NCBI RefSeq assembly: GCF_001584615.1
Contig: NZ_LQQC01000010.1
Location: 62,001-126,000, forward strand
Length of the DNA: 64,000 nucleotides
Direction of reading: 5' to 3'
From: Brevibacterium ravenspurgense
GTDB taxonomy: Bacteria > Actinomycetota > Actinomycetes > Actinomycetales > Brevibacteriaceae
Positions 1 to 10,278 of this stretch are shown here, piece after piece. Each line of letters begins with the position of its first letter. The stretch's first letter is position 1. A program made the translations under genes and the position numbers. The notes beneath the pieces were generated by a model. It was not told the DNA's origin and did not search any database. It saw nothing but the letters and a program-made list of their open reading frames with translations.

Positions 1-316
1 CGTCGTCATCATCACCGACGACAACCCGCGCAGCGAAGACCCCGCAACGATCCGCGCTGAAGTCATTGCCGGCGCCCGCGCAGCAGTGGCTGAAGGCACC
101 AGCCGGGCAGCCGCTGACGCGATCGTCGAGTACGCCAGCAGGCGCGAGGCAATTGAGGCCGGTGTTGCGGCAGCGGGTGAGAGCGGCACCGTGCTGGTGG
201 CGGGCAAGGGACACGAGCCCGGCCAGGACTACGGCGATACCAAGCTGCCGTTTGACGATCGTGAGATAACACGCACCGCCGTTTCACAGCGCGGTTCTTC
301 CGCCGCCACCCGGTAA
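1..316 (+). CDS. murE: UDP-N-acetylmuramyl tripeptide synthase MurE, C-terminal end (partial)
   Basis: Only the last 104 codons are present; the reading frame begins at base 2. MurE adds the third amino acid of the peptidoglycan stem peptide to UDP-MurNAc-L-Ala-D-Glu in the cytoplasm. The fragment is the Mur ligase C-terminal domain, identified by TDDNPRSEDP near its start and by VAGKGHEPGQDY, both typical of this family. The DNPR motif is usually linked to meso-diaminopimelate-adding enzymes, but actinobacterial exceptions make that weak evidence for wall chemistry. It ends 13 nt before murF, as expected for the first part of a dcw operon; ftsI probably lies upstream of the window. Confidence 0.95.
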   Translation, partial: VVIITDDNPRSEDPATIRAEVIAGARAAVAEGTSRAAADAIVEYASRREAIEAGVAAAGESGTVLVAGKGHEPGQDYGDTKLPFDDREITRTAVSQRGSSAATR

Positions 317-329
317 GGTCTGAAGGTAT

Positions 330-1772
330 ATGAAGGAATTCACTGCTGAAGAAATCGCTGCCGCGACCGGCGGCGAACTCTACGGAATCACACCGGACAC
401 GGTTCTGTGCGCCGGTGTCGTCACCGACTCCCGCGAAGTGGCGCCGGGCGACATCTACGTTGCGCGCACCGGCGAAAACCACGACGGCCTCGAATTCGCC
501 GCGGCGGCCGTACAGGCCGGTGCGGCCCTCGTCATCGCCGAGGCCGTCCCATCCGTCGACGGCGAACACCTGCCGTCCTGTGTTGTCGACGATGCAACGG
601 CCGCTCTCGGTCAGCTGGCCAAAGCGAACGTCGAAGCCCTTCGCAGCTCAGGCGAACTCACAGTCGTCGCAATCACCGGTTCTGCCGGAAAGACCACCGT
701 CAAAGACCTCGCGGCAGCACTGCTGTCAACAGCCGGCGAGACCGTGTGGCCGCCGAATTCCTACAACAACGAAGTCGGTGTGCCGCTCACGGCGCTGCGC
801 GCTGACGCTGACACCCGCTTCCTCGTACTTGAAATGGGTGCGCGCAACATCGGCAACCTCGCCTACCTGACCTCGCTCGTGCGTCCCGACATCGGCGTTG
901 AGCTCGGCGTCGGCTCGGCCCACGCCGGGGTCTTCGGCTCGATTGAGAACACAGCACGGGCAAAAGCGGAGCTTATTGAAGCGCTCGTGCCCGGCGGAAC
1001 CGCGGTGCTCAACGGCAACGACCCGCGCGTGCGCTCCATGCAGTCGGTTCTCGCCGAAGGTGTTGACACCCTGTTCTTCGGTTCGAACCCTGACGAAGGC
1101 GTGTGGGCATCCAACGTCGACATCCAGCCATCCGGTCGCACGGCGTTCGATCTGCACCTGCCTGACCACGACGAACCACTCCACATCGAACTTGCGCTGC
1201 TGGGCGAACACCACGTGACCAACGCTTTGGCCGCTTCGGCCATTGCACACCTGTGCGGGGTTGCGCCGAAGGACATCGCCACCATCTTGGCTACGTCCGG
1301 TGCGGCCAGCCGTTGGCGCATGGAGCTCATCGACTCGCCCGACGGCGTGACCGTGCTCAACGATGCTTACAACGCCAACCCCGATTCAATGCGCGCCGCC
1401 CTGAAGACGCTTGCCGCCATGGGCGCCGGTGATGCCGATCATCCGCCGCGCAGGACTTTCGCGGTGCTTGGCGAAATGCTCGAGCTCGGTGACGAATCCG
1501 CGGCGGCTCACTACGAGATCGGCCACCTGGTGGTCCGTCTCAACATCACCCGCACCATCGCCGTCGGACAGGGCGCCCTGCCCATCTACCAGGCTGCCAA
1601 CCTCGAAGGATCCTGGGGCAGCGAGGCGGCCTGGGTGCCCACAGTCACGGAAGCGCGAGAACTTCTGGCTTCCGAAGTTGAACCCGGTGACATTGTTCTG
1701 TTCAAGTCCTCCCGCGACGCCGGTCTGCGATACCTGGGAGACGAATTCGCAGGAGTTTCTGTAGCCCAATGA
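330..1772 (+). CDS. murF: UDP-N-acetylmuramoyl-tripeptide--D-alanyl-D-alanine ligase
   Basis: This 480-residue enzyme joins D-Ala-D-Ala to UDP-MurNAc-tripeptide using ATP and completes the cytoplasmic pentapeptide precursor. The Mur ligase N-terminal domain carries [10 protein letters not shown] (about 32-41). The P-loop GSAGKTT (117-123) is the MurF form of the Mur nucleotide site. The central domain contains [12 protein letters not shown], and [11 protein letters not shown] marks the C-terminal part, all MurF signatures. The ATG at 330 follows AAGG by a short spacer. Its TGA overlaps the mraY ATG (ATGA), so the two are probably translationally coupled. Confidence 0.97.
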   Translation: MKEFTAEEIAAATGGELYGITPDTVLCAGVVTDSREVAPGDIYVARTGENHDGLEFAAAAVQAGAALVIAEAVPSVDGEHLPSCVVDDATAALGQLAKANVEALRSSGELTVVAITGSAGKTTVKDLAAALLSTAGETVWPPNSYNNEVGVPLTALRADADTRFLVLEMGARNIGNLAYLTSLVRPDIGVELGVGSAHAGVFGSIENTARAKAELIEALVPGGTAVLNGNDPRVRSMQSVLAEGVDTLFFGSNPDEGVWASNVDIQPSGRTAFDLHLPDHDEPLHIELALLGEHHVTNALAASAIAHLCGVAPKDIATILATSGAASRWRMELIDSPDGVTVLNDAYNANPDSMRAALKTLAAMGAGDADHPPRRTFAVLGEMLELGDESAAAHYEIGHLVVRLNITRTIAVGQGALPIYQAANLEGSWGSEAAWVPTVTEARELLASEVEPGDIVLFKSSRDAGLRYLGDEFAGVSVAQ

Positions 1773-2857
1773 TCGCAGTCGTCCTCGCCCCGTGCTTTGC
1801 CCTGCTGCTGACGCTGCTGGGCACGCCGCAGTACATCAAGATCCTCGTCAAGAAGAACTACGGACAGTTCGTTCGCGACGACGGTCCTGCGTCCCACGCA
1901 ACCAAGCGGGGCACTCCCACAATGGGCGGTGTCGTCATCATCCTGGCGACCCTCGTGGCCTACTTCCTGGCGCACCTGCTGACCGGCTCCACGCCGGCAG
2001 TGTCGGGTCTGCTGGTCCTGTGGCTCATGACGGGGCTGGGCGTTGTCGGCTTCTTGGACGACTTCATCAAAATCTCCAAGAAGCGCTCCCTTGGTCTGCG
2101 CCCGGTGCCCAAGATGATCGGGCAGGCCTTCGTCGGAGTGACCTTTGCCGTTGCCGCGCTGTTCTTCCCGAATGCCTACGGGCAGACTCCCGCAACCACC
2201 GCGATCTCGATTTTCCGCGACACCCGCTTCGACCTCGCGTTCGCCGGCTTCGGGGTGGGCCTGGTTCTGTTCATCATCTGGGCGAACCTCATCGTCACCG
2301 CAGTTTCGAACGCGGTCAACCTCACCGATGGTCTCGACGGTCTGGCTGCGGGCGCCTCTGCGATTGTGTTTGCCGCCTATGTCCTCATGACCTCGTGGCA
2401 GTCCACGCAGAACTGTGACCTCATGTCCTCAGCCCGCGCTGGCTGCTATGAGGTTCGCGACCCGCGCGACCTCGCTATTGTGGCCGCAGCCATCGCGGCC
2501 GCCTGCGTGGGCTTCCTGTGGTGGAATGCATCACCCGCGAAGATCTTCATGGGCGACACCGGCTCGCTGGCAATCGGCGGTGCTTTCGGCGGTCTGGCGA
2601 TCCTGTCGCGCACGGAAATCCTGCTTGTCATTCTGGGTGGTCTGTTCGTCATCATCACCCTGTCGGTGATTCTGCAGGTGGGCTCGTTCAAGCTGACGGG
2701 CAAACGGATTTTCCGCATGGCCCCGCTGCAGCACCACTTTGAGCTCAAAGGCTGGGCCGAAGTGACGATCGTCATCCGCTTCTGGATTGTTGCGCTGGTG
2801 TTCGCGGTCATCGGCGTCGCGCTGTTCTACGGGGAGTGGGTGTCGCACATTGGCTGA
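1769..2857 (+). CDS. mraY: Phospho-N-acetylmuramoyl-pentapeptide-transferase MraY
   Basis: MraY transfers phospho-MurNAc-pentapeptide to undecaprenyl phosphate to make lipid I at the inner face of the membrane. The 362-residue protein has about ten hydrophobic segments and the family hallmarks: KRGTPTMGG near 47-54, the Mg-binding DD pair in FLDDFIK (97-98), NLTDGLDG (184-191), FMGDTGS near 265, and the C-terminal PLQHHFE. Length and motif order are normal. It overlaps murF by 4 nt at its start and murD by 8 nt at its end if murD begins at TTG 2850. Confidence 0.97.
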   Translation: MIAVVLAPCFALLLTLLGTPQYIKILVKKNYGQFVRDDGPASHATKRGTPTMGGVVIILATLVAYFLAHLLTGSTPAVSGLLVLWLMTGLGVVGFLDDFIKISKKRSLGLRPVPKMIGQAFVGVTFAVAALFFPNAYGQTPATTAISIFRDTRFDLAFAGFGVGLVLFIIWANLIVTAVSNAVNLTDGLDGLAAGASAIVFAAYVLMTSWQSTQNCDLMSSARAGCYEVRDPRDLAIVAAAIAAACVGFLWWNASPAKIFMGDTGSLAIGGAFGGLAILSRTEILLVILGGLFVIITLSVILQVGSFKLTGKRIFRMAPLQHHFELKGWAEVTIVIRFWIVALVFAVIGVALFYGEWVSHIG

Positions 2858-4460
2858 TGACGCGCTCACGCCCTCCGGTGATCCCGCCGGTGAACAGCTG
2901 ATGCTCATTCCCGCCATCAGCCCACCGGGTGCCGAACCTGTCGACTATCCGAATAAAGAGCGGATCCCCACGGCTATCCACGGCCCGGAGTCGTCGCTTG
3001 CCGGCATCGTCGTGTGCGTGACCGGGTTGGGCGTTTCCGGCTACCCCATGGCGGTGCACCTGGCTGAGCGGGGTGCCGAAGTCATCGTCGTCGACGCTGA
3101 TGACCAGCGTGATGAATCGGAACACGAAACAATCCTGCGGGTCTTCGACGTCGATATCCGCCGCGGACCCGAACATGTCGAGAAGCTGCCGCGCACCAGC
3201 TCGGGCCGTTTGCCCGACCTCGTGTGCACCTCGCCGGGCTGGCGTCCCGACCAGCCCCTGTTGGTTGAGGCTGCCGAACACGACATTCCGGTCATCGGCG
3301 AGGTGGAGCTCGCCTGGCGGGTGCGGGGAGCCAACAGCGCTCCGTGGCTTGTCGTCACCGGAACCAACGGCAAGACGACCACCACCTCGATGCTTGATTC
3401 AATGCTGAGGGCACAGGGTCTGCAGTCGCGGGCCTGCGGCAATATCGGTGCCCCGCTGCTGGAAGCTGTGCTCGATCCGGGTGCCGAGGTTCTGGCGATC
3501 GAACTGTCGAGCTTCCAGCTGCACTGGCAGTTCTCCATGGCCGCCCATTCGGCTGCCGTTCTCAACCTGGCCGATGACCACCTCGACTGGCACGGCGGCT
3601 GGGACGGCTATGTGGCCGACAAGGCGAAGGTCTACTCCAATGTCCAGCTGGCGTGCGTCTACAGCTGTGAGGATCCCGCAACGCGTGAACTCGTCGAGGA
3701 AGCCGAAGTGATCGAAGGAGCCCGCGCGGTGGGCTTCCGTCTGGACACACCCCGTGTGGGCGAGCTCGGCGTTGTCGGAGAGATCCTCGCCGATCGGGCC
3801 TTTGCCCAGCGCCGCCAGACATCTGCACAGGAACTCGGTTCGCTGGACGACGTCGCGCAGGCCTCCGGAACACCCGGTGCAAAACCAGCTGACCACCAGG
3901 TTCTCAATGCTTTGGCGGCCGCCGCGTTGGCTCGCAGCATCGGTGTTGAACCCGCGGCCGTCCGTGATGGGCTGCGCAATCATCAAGTGGGCGATCACCG
4001 CAGCGCGATCGTGGCAGAAGCTGACGGTGTGACCTGGGTGGACGACTCAAAAGCCACCAACCCCCATGCCGCTGCCGCCGCTTTGGCCGCACACGAATCA
4101 ATCGTGTGGATCGCCGGAGGACTGGCCAAGGGGGCAGACTTCACCGACCTGGTCCAGACATTTGCCGACCGGATTCGCACCGCCGTCGTCATCGGCACTG
4201 ATTCATCCGAGCTGATTTCTGCTCTTGAAGCCGCGGACGTCGATTACACGGTCGTGCCGCCGTCAGGGCCCGACATCATGGAGGACAGCCGAACTCGCGG
4301 AGCAGATGTCATGCGGCGGGCGGTGGCAGCCGCCAGCCAGTACGCCGAAGACGGTGACACGGTGCTCTTGGCGCCGGCGTCGGCCAGCATGGACCAGTTC
4401 CTCAACTACGCAACGCGAGGCGATCTGTTTGCCGACGTTGTGCGAGGTGCTCTGTCGTGA
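2850..4460 (+). CDS. murD: UDP-N-acetylmuramoylalanine--D-glutamate ligase
   Basis: MurD adds D-glutamate to UDP-MurNAc-L-Ala. The N-terminal dinucleotide-like fold begins at [21 protein letters not shown], and the P-loop is GTNGKTTTT at about 171-179. [17 protein letters not shown] and the late GGLAKGADF are further MurD landmarks. The start is uncertain. TTG 2850 overlaps mraY by 8 nt, in keeping with the tight junctions of this operon. ATG 2901 is the alternative and would leave a 43-nt gap. Either start gives an N-terminal extension of some 40-55 residues before the conserved fold. The in-frame codons upstream of 2850 lie inside mraY and look like shadow translation. Confidence 0.93.
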   Translation: MADDALTPSGDPAGEQLMLIPAISPPGAEPVDYPNKERIPTAIHGPESSLAGIVVCVTGLGVSGYPMAVHLAERGAEVIVVDADDQRDESEHETILRVFDVDIRRGPEHVEKLPRTSSGRLPDLVCTSPGWRPDQPLLVEAAEHDIPVIGEVELAWRVRGANSAPWLVVTGTNGKTTTTSMLDSMLRAQGLQSRACGNIGAPLLEAVLDPGAEVLAIELSSFQLHWQFSMAAHSAAVLNLADDHLDWHGGWDGYVADKAKVYSNVQLACVYSCEDPATRELVEEAEVIEGARAVGFRLDTPRVGELGVVGEILADRAFAQRRQTSAQELGSLDDVAQASGTPGAKPADHQVLNALAAAALARSIGVEPAAVRDGLRNHQVGDHRSAIVAEADGVTWVDDSKATNPHAAAAALAAHESIVWIAGGLAKGADFTDLVQTFADRIRTAVVIGTDSSELISALEAADVDYTVVPPSGPDIMEDSRTRGADVMRRAVAAASQYAEDGDTVLLAPASASMDQFLNYATRGDLFADVVRGALS

Positions 4461-5710
4461 CCGGATCCGCCCCCACCCGGCGGAGGGGCTTCCGAACACA
4501 GATCACCGAGCTTTCCGACCGGTGGCAGCGCCTGCTTGCGCAGAAGACGACAACGTTCTACCTGATTCTCATTCCCGTCACGGCACTGACCGGCTTCGGC
4601 CTGCTCATGGTGCTCTCGGCATCGTCAGTCACCTCCGGTGATGCCAGCGTGTCGTCGGCTTTTTCGGTTTTCCTGCGCCAGGCGATCTACGCGGCATTCG
4701 GCCTGACCCTCATGGGCGTTGTGTCGTTCACGCCCGTGAAAGCGAGCTTCAGACTGGCCTATCCCGTTCTGATCGCAGCCATGATCCTGCAGGTTCTGCC
4801 GCTCACGCCGCTGGGCGTTGAGATCAACGGCAACCGCAACTGGATCCGGGTGGGACCTGTGCAGATTCAGCCGGCGGAGTTCGTCAAGATTGCCCTGGCG
4901 CTCTTCACTGCCCGCTACATGGCATTGATGGTTCGCAGGCCGTTCACCTTTAAGAACATGGTGGGCTTTCTGCTTTTCGCCGGCGGCACGGTGGGCCTGG
5001 TCATTGCGGGGCAGGACCTGGGAACGGTTATGGTCCTGTTCCTGATGTTGGGCACGGCACTGGTGATCGGCGGTCTTCCCAAACGCTGGATTTTCGGCTT
5101 GGCCACAGCCGCGGCCGGGATCGTCGCCTTCTTCGTTTTGACTAGTGAAAACCGCATGACCCGCGTGATGGCCATGCTTTCTGGCCGTGGCGGTGATTCC
5201 GGGGATCCGCTGGGTGCGCACTGGCAGTCAGACCACGGTCTGTACGCACTGGCCTCGGGAGGCTGGCTGGGTGTCGGTCTTGGTGCCAGCCGCGAAAAAT
5301 GGTCGTGGCTGCCAGAAGCCCACAACGACTTCATCTTCGCAATCATCGGCGAAGAGCTCGGCCTGCTGGGCGCAGCCGCAGTGATTGCGCTGTTCGCCGT
5401 CCTTGGCTTTGGGATCTACCGGCTCATGGTGCAGTCCACGAGTGTTTTTGTGCAGACGGCATCCGCGGCTGTCTTCGCTTGGCTGATCGGCCAGGCCGCG
5501 GTCAACATCGCGGTTGTTGCGGGCATCGCCCCGGTGATCGGCGTGCCGCTTCCCTTTGTGTCCTACGGTGGGTCGTCGATGCTCGCGGCACTCATCGCCG
5601 CTGGTCTTCTGCTGTCCTTTGCCCGTTCAGAGGAGGGGGTCGCCGATGCTCTGCGTGAGCGGCGGTCCCGGTTCTGGGGCTCGCTGTCGTTCCTTAAGAG
5701 GAGGAGCTGA
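4457..5710 (+). CDS. ftsW: Peptidoglycan polymerase FtsW (SEDS family)
   Basis: FtsW is the division-specific SEDS glycosyltransferase that polymerises lipid II with its partner FtsI. The 417-residue protein has about ten membrane segments after a basic cytoplasmic N-terminus. SEDS signatures are NRNWIRVGPVQIQPAEFVK (about 128-146), HNDFIFAIIGEELGLLG in the large extracellular-loop region, and PFVSYGGSSML near the end. It starts at GTG 4457 in a 4-nt overlap with murD. Placement between murD and murG in the dcw cluster favours FtsW over the elongation paralogue RodA. Confidence 0.95.
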   Translation: MTGSAPTRRRGFRTQITELSDRWQRLLAQKTTTFYLILIPVTALTGFGLLMVLSASSVTSGDASVSSAFSVFLRQAIYAAFGLTLMGVVSFTPVKASFRLAYPVLIAAMILQVLPLTPLGVEINGNRNWIRVGPVQIQPAEFVKIALALFTARYMALMVRRPFTFKNMVGFLLFAGGTVGLVIAGQDLGTVMVLFLMLGTALVIGGLPKRWIFGLATAAAGIVAFFVLTSENRMTRVMAMLSGRGGDSGDPLGAHWQSDHGLYALASGGWLGVGLGASREKWSWLPEAHNDFIFAIIGEELGLLGAAAVIALFAVLGFGIYRLMVQSTSVFVQTASAAVFAWLIGQAAVNIAVVAGIAPVIGVPLPFVSYGGSSMLAALIAAGLLLSFARSEEGVADALRERRSRFWGSLSFLKRRS

Positions 5711-5712
5711 AT

Positions 5713-6870
5713 TTGGTCAACGTTCTCTTTGCCGGCGGCGGCACAACGGGGCACGTAGCTCCGATGCTGTCGATTGCCGAAGACCTGCGGTTCCAGGACC
5801 CTGACTCTGACATCCTCATGCTGGGGACAGACGAAGGACTGGAGAAGCGACTGGTTCCGCAGGCGGGCTACCGCCTGCAGACAATCCCGAAGGTGCCCTT
5901 CCCACGAGGACTGAGCCCTAAGATTCTCACCTTTCCGTTCCAGTTCACCTCCAGCATCCGCCAGGTGCGCCGTCTGCTGAAGAAGCAGAAGACAGATGTT
6001 GTCGTCGGCGTGGGCGGTTACGTGTGCCCGCCGGCGTACCTGGCTGCCAAATCACTGGGCATCCCGATTGTTCTGCACGAAGCGAACGCGGTTCCCGGCA
6101 TGGCCAACAAGCTCGGTGCCCGGTACGCCGAGGCATCGAACATCGGCTTCACCTTCGCTTCAACCCCCATGGCCGGCGAGCAGGTGGGCATGCCCATGCG
6201 CATTGAAATCGCCCAGGTTGATCGCAGCGACAGGCAGCAGCGTGCGCAGGCGGCCGAACGGCTCGGCATCAACCCGGATATGACGACCCTCGTTGTCACG
6301 GGAGGGTCCTCTGGCGCGCAGAAGATCAACGAGGCTTTCGTCCAGACCGCGGCAGAGTTCACCGGAGTCCAGGTTCTGCACATCACGGGTGCAGGCAAAG
6401 CCGATGAACTGCGCGAAGCAGCGAAGGACAGCCCTGACTACCACGTCGTCGAATACGTTGACGGTATGGAAAACGCCTATGCTGCCGCGGACCTCATCGT
6501 GTGTCGTTCGGGTGCGGGAACAGTAGCCGAAGTGACAGTCGCAGAAGTGCCGGCCGTTTATGTGCCGCTGGCAATCGGCAACGGAGAGCAGAAGCGCAAC
6601 GCCGCTGACTCTGTGGCTGCCGGCGCGTCAATTCTGATCGACAACGCCGACTTCACTGCCGAAAGCGTGCGTAACACCGTCCTGCCGCTGCTGCGAAACC
6701 CCGAACAGCTGGAAAAGATGAGTGCAGCCGCCCGCGGTCTGGAGTTCCCCGTCAACGCCGACCGGGCGATGACGAAGAAGATCTTCGCCGCCGCAGGCAT
6801 TGCGCACCCCGGCCGCGAGTACCCACCCGCCCGCCAAACGCGCCGTGAGCGCGGCACAAAGGAGAGCTGA
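5713..6870 (+). CDS. murG: UDP-GlcNAc:lipid I N-acetylglucosaminyltransferase MurG
   Basis: MurG converts lipid I to lipid II at the cytoplasmic membrane face. The 385-residue GT28 protein shows the glycine-rich N-terminal loop GGGTTGHVAP (about 8-17), HEANAVPGMAN (acceptor side), VTGGSSGAQKINEAF opening the C-terminal Rossmann domain, and CRSGAGTVAEV in the nucleotide-sugar site. The start is TTG 5713, two bases after the ftsW stop, with GAGGAG inside the ftsW 3' end as ribosome binding site. The last 20 or so residues are basic and look disordered. Confidence 0.96.
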   Translation: MVNVLFAGGGTTGHVAPMLSIAEDLRFQDPDSDILMLGTDEGLEKRLVPQAGYRLQTIPKVPFPRGLSPKILTFPFQFTSSIRQVRRLLKKQKTDVVVGVGGYVCPPAYLAAKSLGIPIVLHEANAVPGMANKLGARYAEASNIGFTFASTPMAGEQVGMPMRIEIAQVDRSDRQQRAQAAERLGINPDMTTLVVTGGSSGAQKINEAFVQTAAEFTGVQVLHITGAGKADELREAAKDSPDYHVVEYVDGMENAYAAADLIVCRSGAGTVAEVTVAEVPAVYVPLAIGNGEQKRNAADSVAAGASILIDNADFTAESVRNTVLPLLRNPEQLEKMSAAARGLEFPVNADRAMTKKIFAAAGIAHPGREYPPARQTRRERGTKES

Positions 6871-8262
6871 ATGAAACCCGCCCTCAGCGAGCCCATCCAC
6901 TTCATCGGCATCGGCGGAGCAGGGATGTCCGGCATCGCGCGCGTCATGCTGATGCGCGGATGTTCCGTCACTGGCTCTGATGCCAAAGACTCCTCCGTCG
7001 TCACGGCTCTGCGCGCACAGGGAGCCCAGATCAACATCGGGCACAGTGCAGAAGCCGTCGACGGTGCGGGAACTGTCGTCGTGTCGTCCGCAATCCGTGA
7101 AAGCAACCCCGAGCTTGCCGCCGCCCGCAGCAAGGGGATCCCCGTCATTCACCGTTCCGAGGCGCTTGCTTCGCTCATGGATGGGTACCGCACGGTCGCG
7201 ATTGCCGGAACCCACGGCAAGACAACCACCACGTCGATGACGACGGTGGCGCTGCAGGCCTGCGGGGCCGACCCGTCATTCGTCATCGGGGGAGTGCTGA
7301 CGGCGGCGGGCACGAACGCGCACAGCGGAACCGGCGACGTCTTTGTTGCGGAAGCCGATGAGTCAGACGGTTCGTTCCTTCTGTACAGTCCCGAAATTGC
7401 CGTCGTGACCAATGTTGAGGCTGACCACCTCGACCACTACGGCAGCTGGGAGAAGGTCCGCGAGGCTTTTGCACAGTTCGCTCACCGGGTCGAAGAGAAC
7501 GGGGGAGTGCTCATTGCGTGTGCCGACGATGCCGGCAGCCGGGAAGTGGCCGACTTGGCACGCAGCCGAGGAGTCAGCGTCATCACCTACGGCACCTCGG
7601 AAGACGCTGACGTGCGGATCGTCGACGCCCACCACACACACCAGTCTCAGAGCTTCGCACTGGAGACCGCAGACGGTCGATCCGGCCCGTACGAATTGAG
7701 CCTGCCGGGGCTGTACAACCTGCGCAACGCGGCTGCCGCACTGACGATCGTGGCTGAACTCGGCCTCGACGTTGACGCTGCAGCCGAAGGCTTAGGCCGC
7801 TTCGGCGGCACCAAACGGCGCTTTGAGCTCAAAGGAACGCAGAGGGGCGTGCGGGTTTTTGACGACTACGCCCACCATCCCACGGAGTTGCACAACCTGC
7901 TGACCGCGGCCAAGCAGGTAGTTGACCCAGAGCGCAGCGTCCGCGTTGTGTTCCAGCCGCACCTGTACAGCCGCACTCAGAACTTCCGCCGCGAGTTCGG
8001 CGAGGCGCTGGGTCTGGCTGACGACGTCATCGTCATGGATGTCTATCCGGCTCGCGAAGACCCGATCCCGGGCGTGACCGGGGCTATTGTCGCCGCCGAG
8101 GTGCCGCTGTCTGCTGACAAGGTCACTTTTGTTCCGTCCTTTGCCGAGGTGGCAGACCTGGTTGCGGGGCGCTGCCGGCCCGGTGACGTGGTCATCACCG
8201 CGGGGGCGGGGGACGTGACGATCGTCGGACCGGAAATCCTGGATTCGCTGCGCAGCCGATGA
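6871..8262 (+). CDS. murC: UDP-N-acetylmuramate--L-alanine ligase
   Basis: MurC adds the first amino acid, L-alanine, to UDP-MurNAc. The 463-residue protein opens with the UDP-binding loop FIGIGGAGMSGIA (11-23) and has the Mur ligase P-loop GTHGKTTTTS at 113-122. EADESDGSF and the C-terminal DDYAHHPTE are MurC signatures. The ATG directly follows the murG stop and has a strong AAAGGAG binding site. The stop overlaps ftsQ (ATGA). Confidence 0.97.
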   Translation: MKPALSEPIHFIGIGGAGMSGIARVMLMRGCSVTGSDAKDSSVVTALRAQGAQINIGHSAEAVDGAGTVVVSSAIRESNPELAAARSKGIPVIHRSEALASLMDGYRTVAIAGTHGKTTTTSMTTVALQACGADPSFVIGGVLTAAGTNAHSGTGDVFVAEADESDGSFLLYSPEIAVVTNVEADHLDHYGSWEKVREAFAQFAHRVEENGGVLIACADDAGSREVADLARSRGVSVITYGTSEDADVRIVDAHHTHQSQSFALETADGRSGPYELSLPGLYNLRNAAAALTIVAELGLDVDAAAEGLGRFGGTKRRFELKGTQRGVRVFDDYAHHPTELHNLLTAAKQVVDPERSVRVVFQPHLYSRTQNFRREFGEALGLADDVIVMDVYPAREDPIPGVTGAIVAAEVPLSADKVTFVPSFAEVADLVAGRCRPGDVVITAGAGDVTIVGPEILDSLRSR

Positions 8263-9023
8263 ACACCGCGAGCCTCGACGAGCGACGCAGAGAACACCGT
8301 TCTCTGCGGGTGCGGCGGATCCTGTACGGAGTCGTCGCTGCTGTTGCTGTGCTCGCTCTGGGAGCGGTCGTATGGTTTTCCCCGCTGCTTGCGCTCACGG
8401 ACGTCAAAGCTGAGGGCGCGCAGCTCGTCGACGGCGATGAAGTGGCTGCCTTCATGCTTCAAAAGCACGAAGGGACACCGCTGCCGCAGCTGCGATCCCA
8501 GCGGCTGAAAGATGAGCTTGCGGAAGAGTTTCCGCTGGCGCGCAGCTTTGACATCAGTCTTGCCGGACCTCGTTCACTCCGGGTGAAAGTGCACGACAGA
8601 CAGCCGGCGTTCACGGTTAAGCGCGGAGAAGCCTGGGAGATCTACGACCGCGAAGCAGTCGTGTTGGGCAACCCCGATGACAAACCGCAAGACGTTCCCA
8701 TGTTCGTCGGAACTGCTGACCGGGAGGGGATCGAAATCGCGTCCACGGTTGTCAGCAGCCTGGGGGAGAACCTCAAGCAGACCGAGGCCGTCGCCGTGAA
8801 GAGCTCCACGCGGACGGCTGTGATCATGCGGCCCAAAGAGGACTATACGGTCGCAGTCATACTCGGCGAGCCGACGGATATCAAAGCGAAACTCACGACG
8901 GCGCGCACAATCATGGAAGACGAACCACCGGTCATTGACGTGCAGAGCACAGCAGTCCCCGCGACAAAAGAGGACGCGCCGGCGTGGGCTCGTCTGCCGC
9001 GGGAAGCAGACTCCCAAGACTGA
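8259..9023 (+). CDS. ftsQ: Cell division protein FtsQ
   Basis: FtsQ is a single-pass divisome protein that links the early ring to the FtsW/FtsI synthase. The 254-residue sequence has an Arg-rich cytoplasmic tail (1-20), one membrane helix (about 21-43), and a POTRA-type segment starting with the LTDVKAEGAQLVDGDEV region (about 46-115) followed by an FtsQ-like beta domain. Sequence conservation is low, as is usual for FtsQ; position between murC and ftsZ is strong support. The start overlaps murC by 4 nt. Confidence 0.93.
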   Translation: MNTASLDERRREHRSLRVRRILYGVVAAVAVLALGAVVWFSPLLALTDVKAEGAQLVDGDEVAAFMLQKHEGTPLPQLRSQRLKDELAEEFPLARSFDISLAGPRSLRVKVHDRQPAFTVKRGEAWEIYDREAVVLGNPDDKPQDVPMFVGTADREGIEIASTVVSSLGENLKQTEAVAVKSSTRTAVIMRPKEDYTVAVILGEPTDIKAKLTTARTIMEDEPPVIDVQSTAVPATKEDAPAWARLPREADSQD

Positions 9024-9049
9024 CCGTCTAAGACACACCGCGCGGGTGG

Positions 9050-9078
9050 TTGCACACGCATAGCGGCTTTAATACCGT
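9050..9078 (+). promoter_or_regulatory. Candidate ftsZ promoter
   Basis: TTGCAC (9050-9055), a 17-nt spacer and TACCGT (9073-9078) lie in the 102-nt gap between ftsQ and ftsZ. This is the first sizeable intergenic gap in the cluster. It would allow ftsZ to be expressed above the level of the upstream mur genes. Read from sequence only. Confidence 0.45.
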
Positions 9079-9125
9079 TCTGACGAAGACCATTATCGGC
9101 ATCGACCGCTGAAAGAGGAATCGAC

Positions 9126-10274
9126 TTGGCTGAATACCCCAATTCCGGAGCTGAGATCAAAGTTGCCGGCACCGGCGGTGGTGGTGTCAACGCTGTCCAG
9201 CGCATGATCGACGCCGGTCTGCGCGGAGTTGAGTTCATCGCAATCAACACCGATGCCCAGGCCCTTGTTCTGTCCGAAGCAGACACCAAAATCGAAATCG
9301 GCCGCGAACTTACCCGCGGCCTCGGCGCAGGCGCTGATCCTGAGATCGGCAAGCGCGCCGCAGAAGACTCCGAAGACGCCATCAAGGAAGCGCTCGAAGG
9401 CGCCGACATGGTCTTCGTCACCGCCGGCGAAGGCGGTGGCACGGGCACCGGTGCGGCTCCCGTTGTTGCGCGCATCGCACGCAGCCTGGGGGCTCTGACG
9501 ATCGGCGTTGTCACACGTCCCTTCACATTCGAGGGGCGCCGCCGTTCGGAACAGGCCGAGGCCGGCATTGCCGCACTGCGTGAAGAAGTCGACACGCTCA
9601 TCGTCATCCCGAACGACCGCCTCCTGTCGATTTCCGACAAGAACGTCACGATCGTCGAAGCGTTCAACGCCGCAGACGAAGTCCTGCGCTCCGGTGTGCA
9701 GGGCATCACGGACCTCATTTCCACTCCCGGCTACATCAACCTCGACTTCGCTGACGTCAAGTCGGTTATGCAGGACGCCGGCACGGCGCTCATGGGCATT
9801 GGCTCGGCAGTCGGCGAAGACCGCGCGATCCAGGCTTCGGAAGCTGCCATCTCCTCGCCGCTTCTGGAGGCCAGCATTGACGGTGCGCACGGCGTGCTCA
9901 TGCTCGTCCAGGGTGGCGAAGACCTCGGCCTGTTCGAGGTCAACGAAGCTGCCCGCCTCGTGCAGGAAGCCGCTCACCCCGAAGCAAACATCATCTTCGG
10001 CAATGTCATCGACTCGGCCCTGGGTGACGAAGTCCGCGTGACCGTCATCGCCGCTGGCTTCGACCCGACCCCTAAGGGCGACCGCGAAGGCCAGCAGGCC
10101 GCGCCGGCTGTGCCTTCCGCACAGACCGCCGCCACGGCGCAGGCAGCTCGCGAAGAGAGCCCTGCTCCGGAGGTCACTGAAGCTGAACCGAAGAACGACA
10201 TCCCGCAGGAACTGCCGGATGAGCGCGATGACTTCGGCGGCGATTCGCTCGACATTCCCTCTTTCCTGAAGTAA
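9126..10274 (+). CDS. ftsZ: Cell division GTPase FtsZ
   Basis: FtsZ is the tubulin-like GTPase that forms the division ring. The 382-residue protein has the tubulin signature GGGTGTG at 103-109, the T7-loop region [11 protein letters not shown], and a C-terminal peptide DIPSFLK after an Ala/Glu-rich linker (about 315-365). The C-terminal peptide is the expected docking site for SepF. The start is TTG 9126, six nt after AGAGGA. One oddity is the first glycine loop, which reads [12 protein letters not shown]; the residue before the glycine run is usually hydrophobic. Confidence 0.98.
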   Translation: MAEYPNSGAEIKVAGTGGGGVNAVQRMIDAGLRGVEFIAINTDAQALVLSEADTKIEIGRELTRGLGAGADPEIGKRAAEDSEDAIKEALEGADMVFVTAGEGGGTGTGAAPVVARIARSLGALTIGVVTRPFTFEGRRRSEQAEAGIAALREEVDTLIVIPNDRLLSISDKNVTIVEAFNAADEVLRSGVQGITDLISTPGYINLDFADVKSVMQDAGTALMGIGSAVGEDRAIQASEAAISSPLLEASIDGAHGVLMLVQGGEDLGLFEVNEAARLVQEAAHPEANIIFGNVIDSALGDEVRVTVIAAGFDPTPKGDREGQQAAPAVPSAQTAATAQAAREESPAPEVTEAEPKNDIPQELPDERDDFGGDSLDIPSFLK

Positions 10275-10278
10275 CGCA

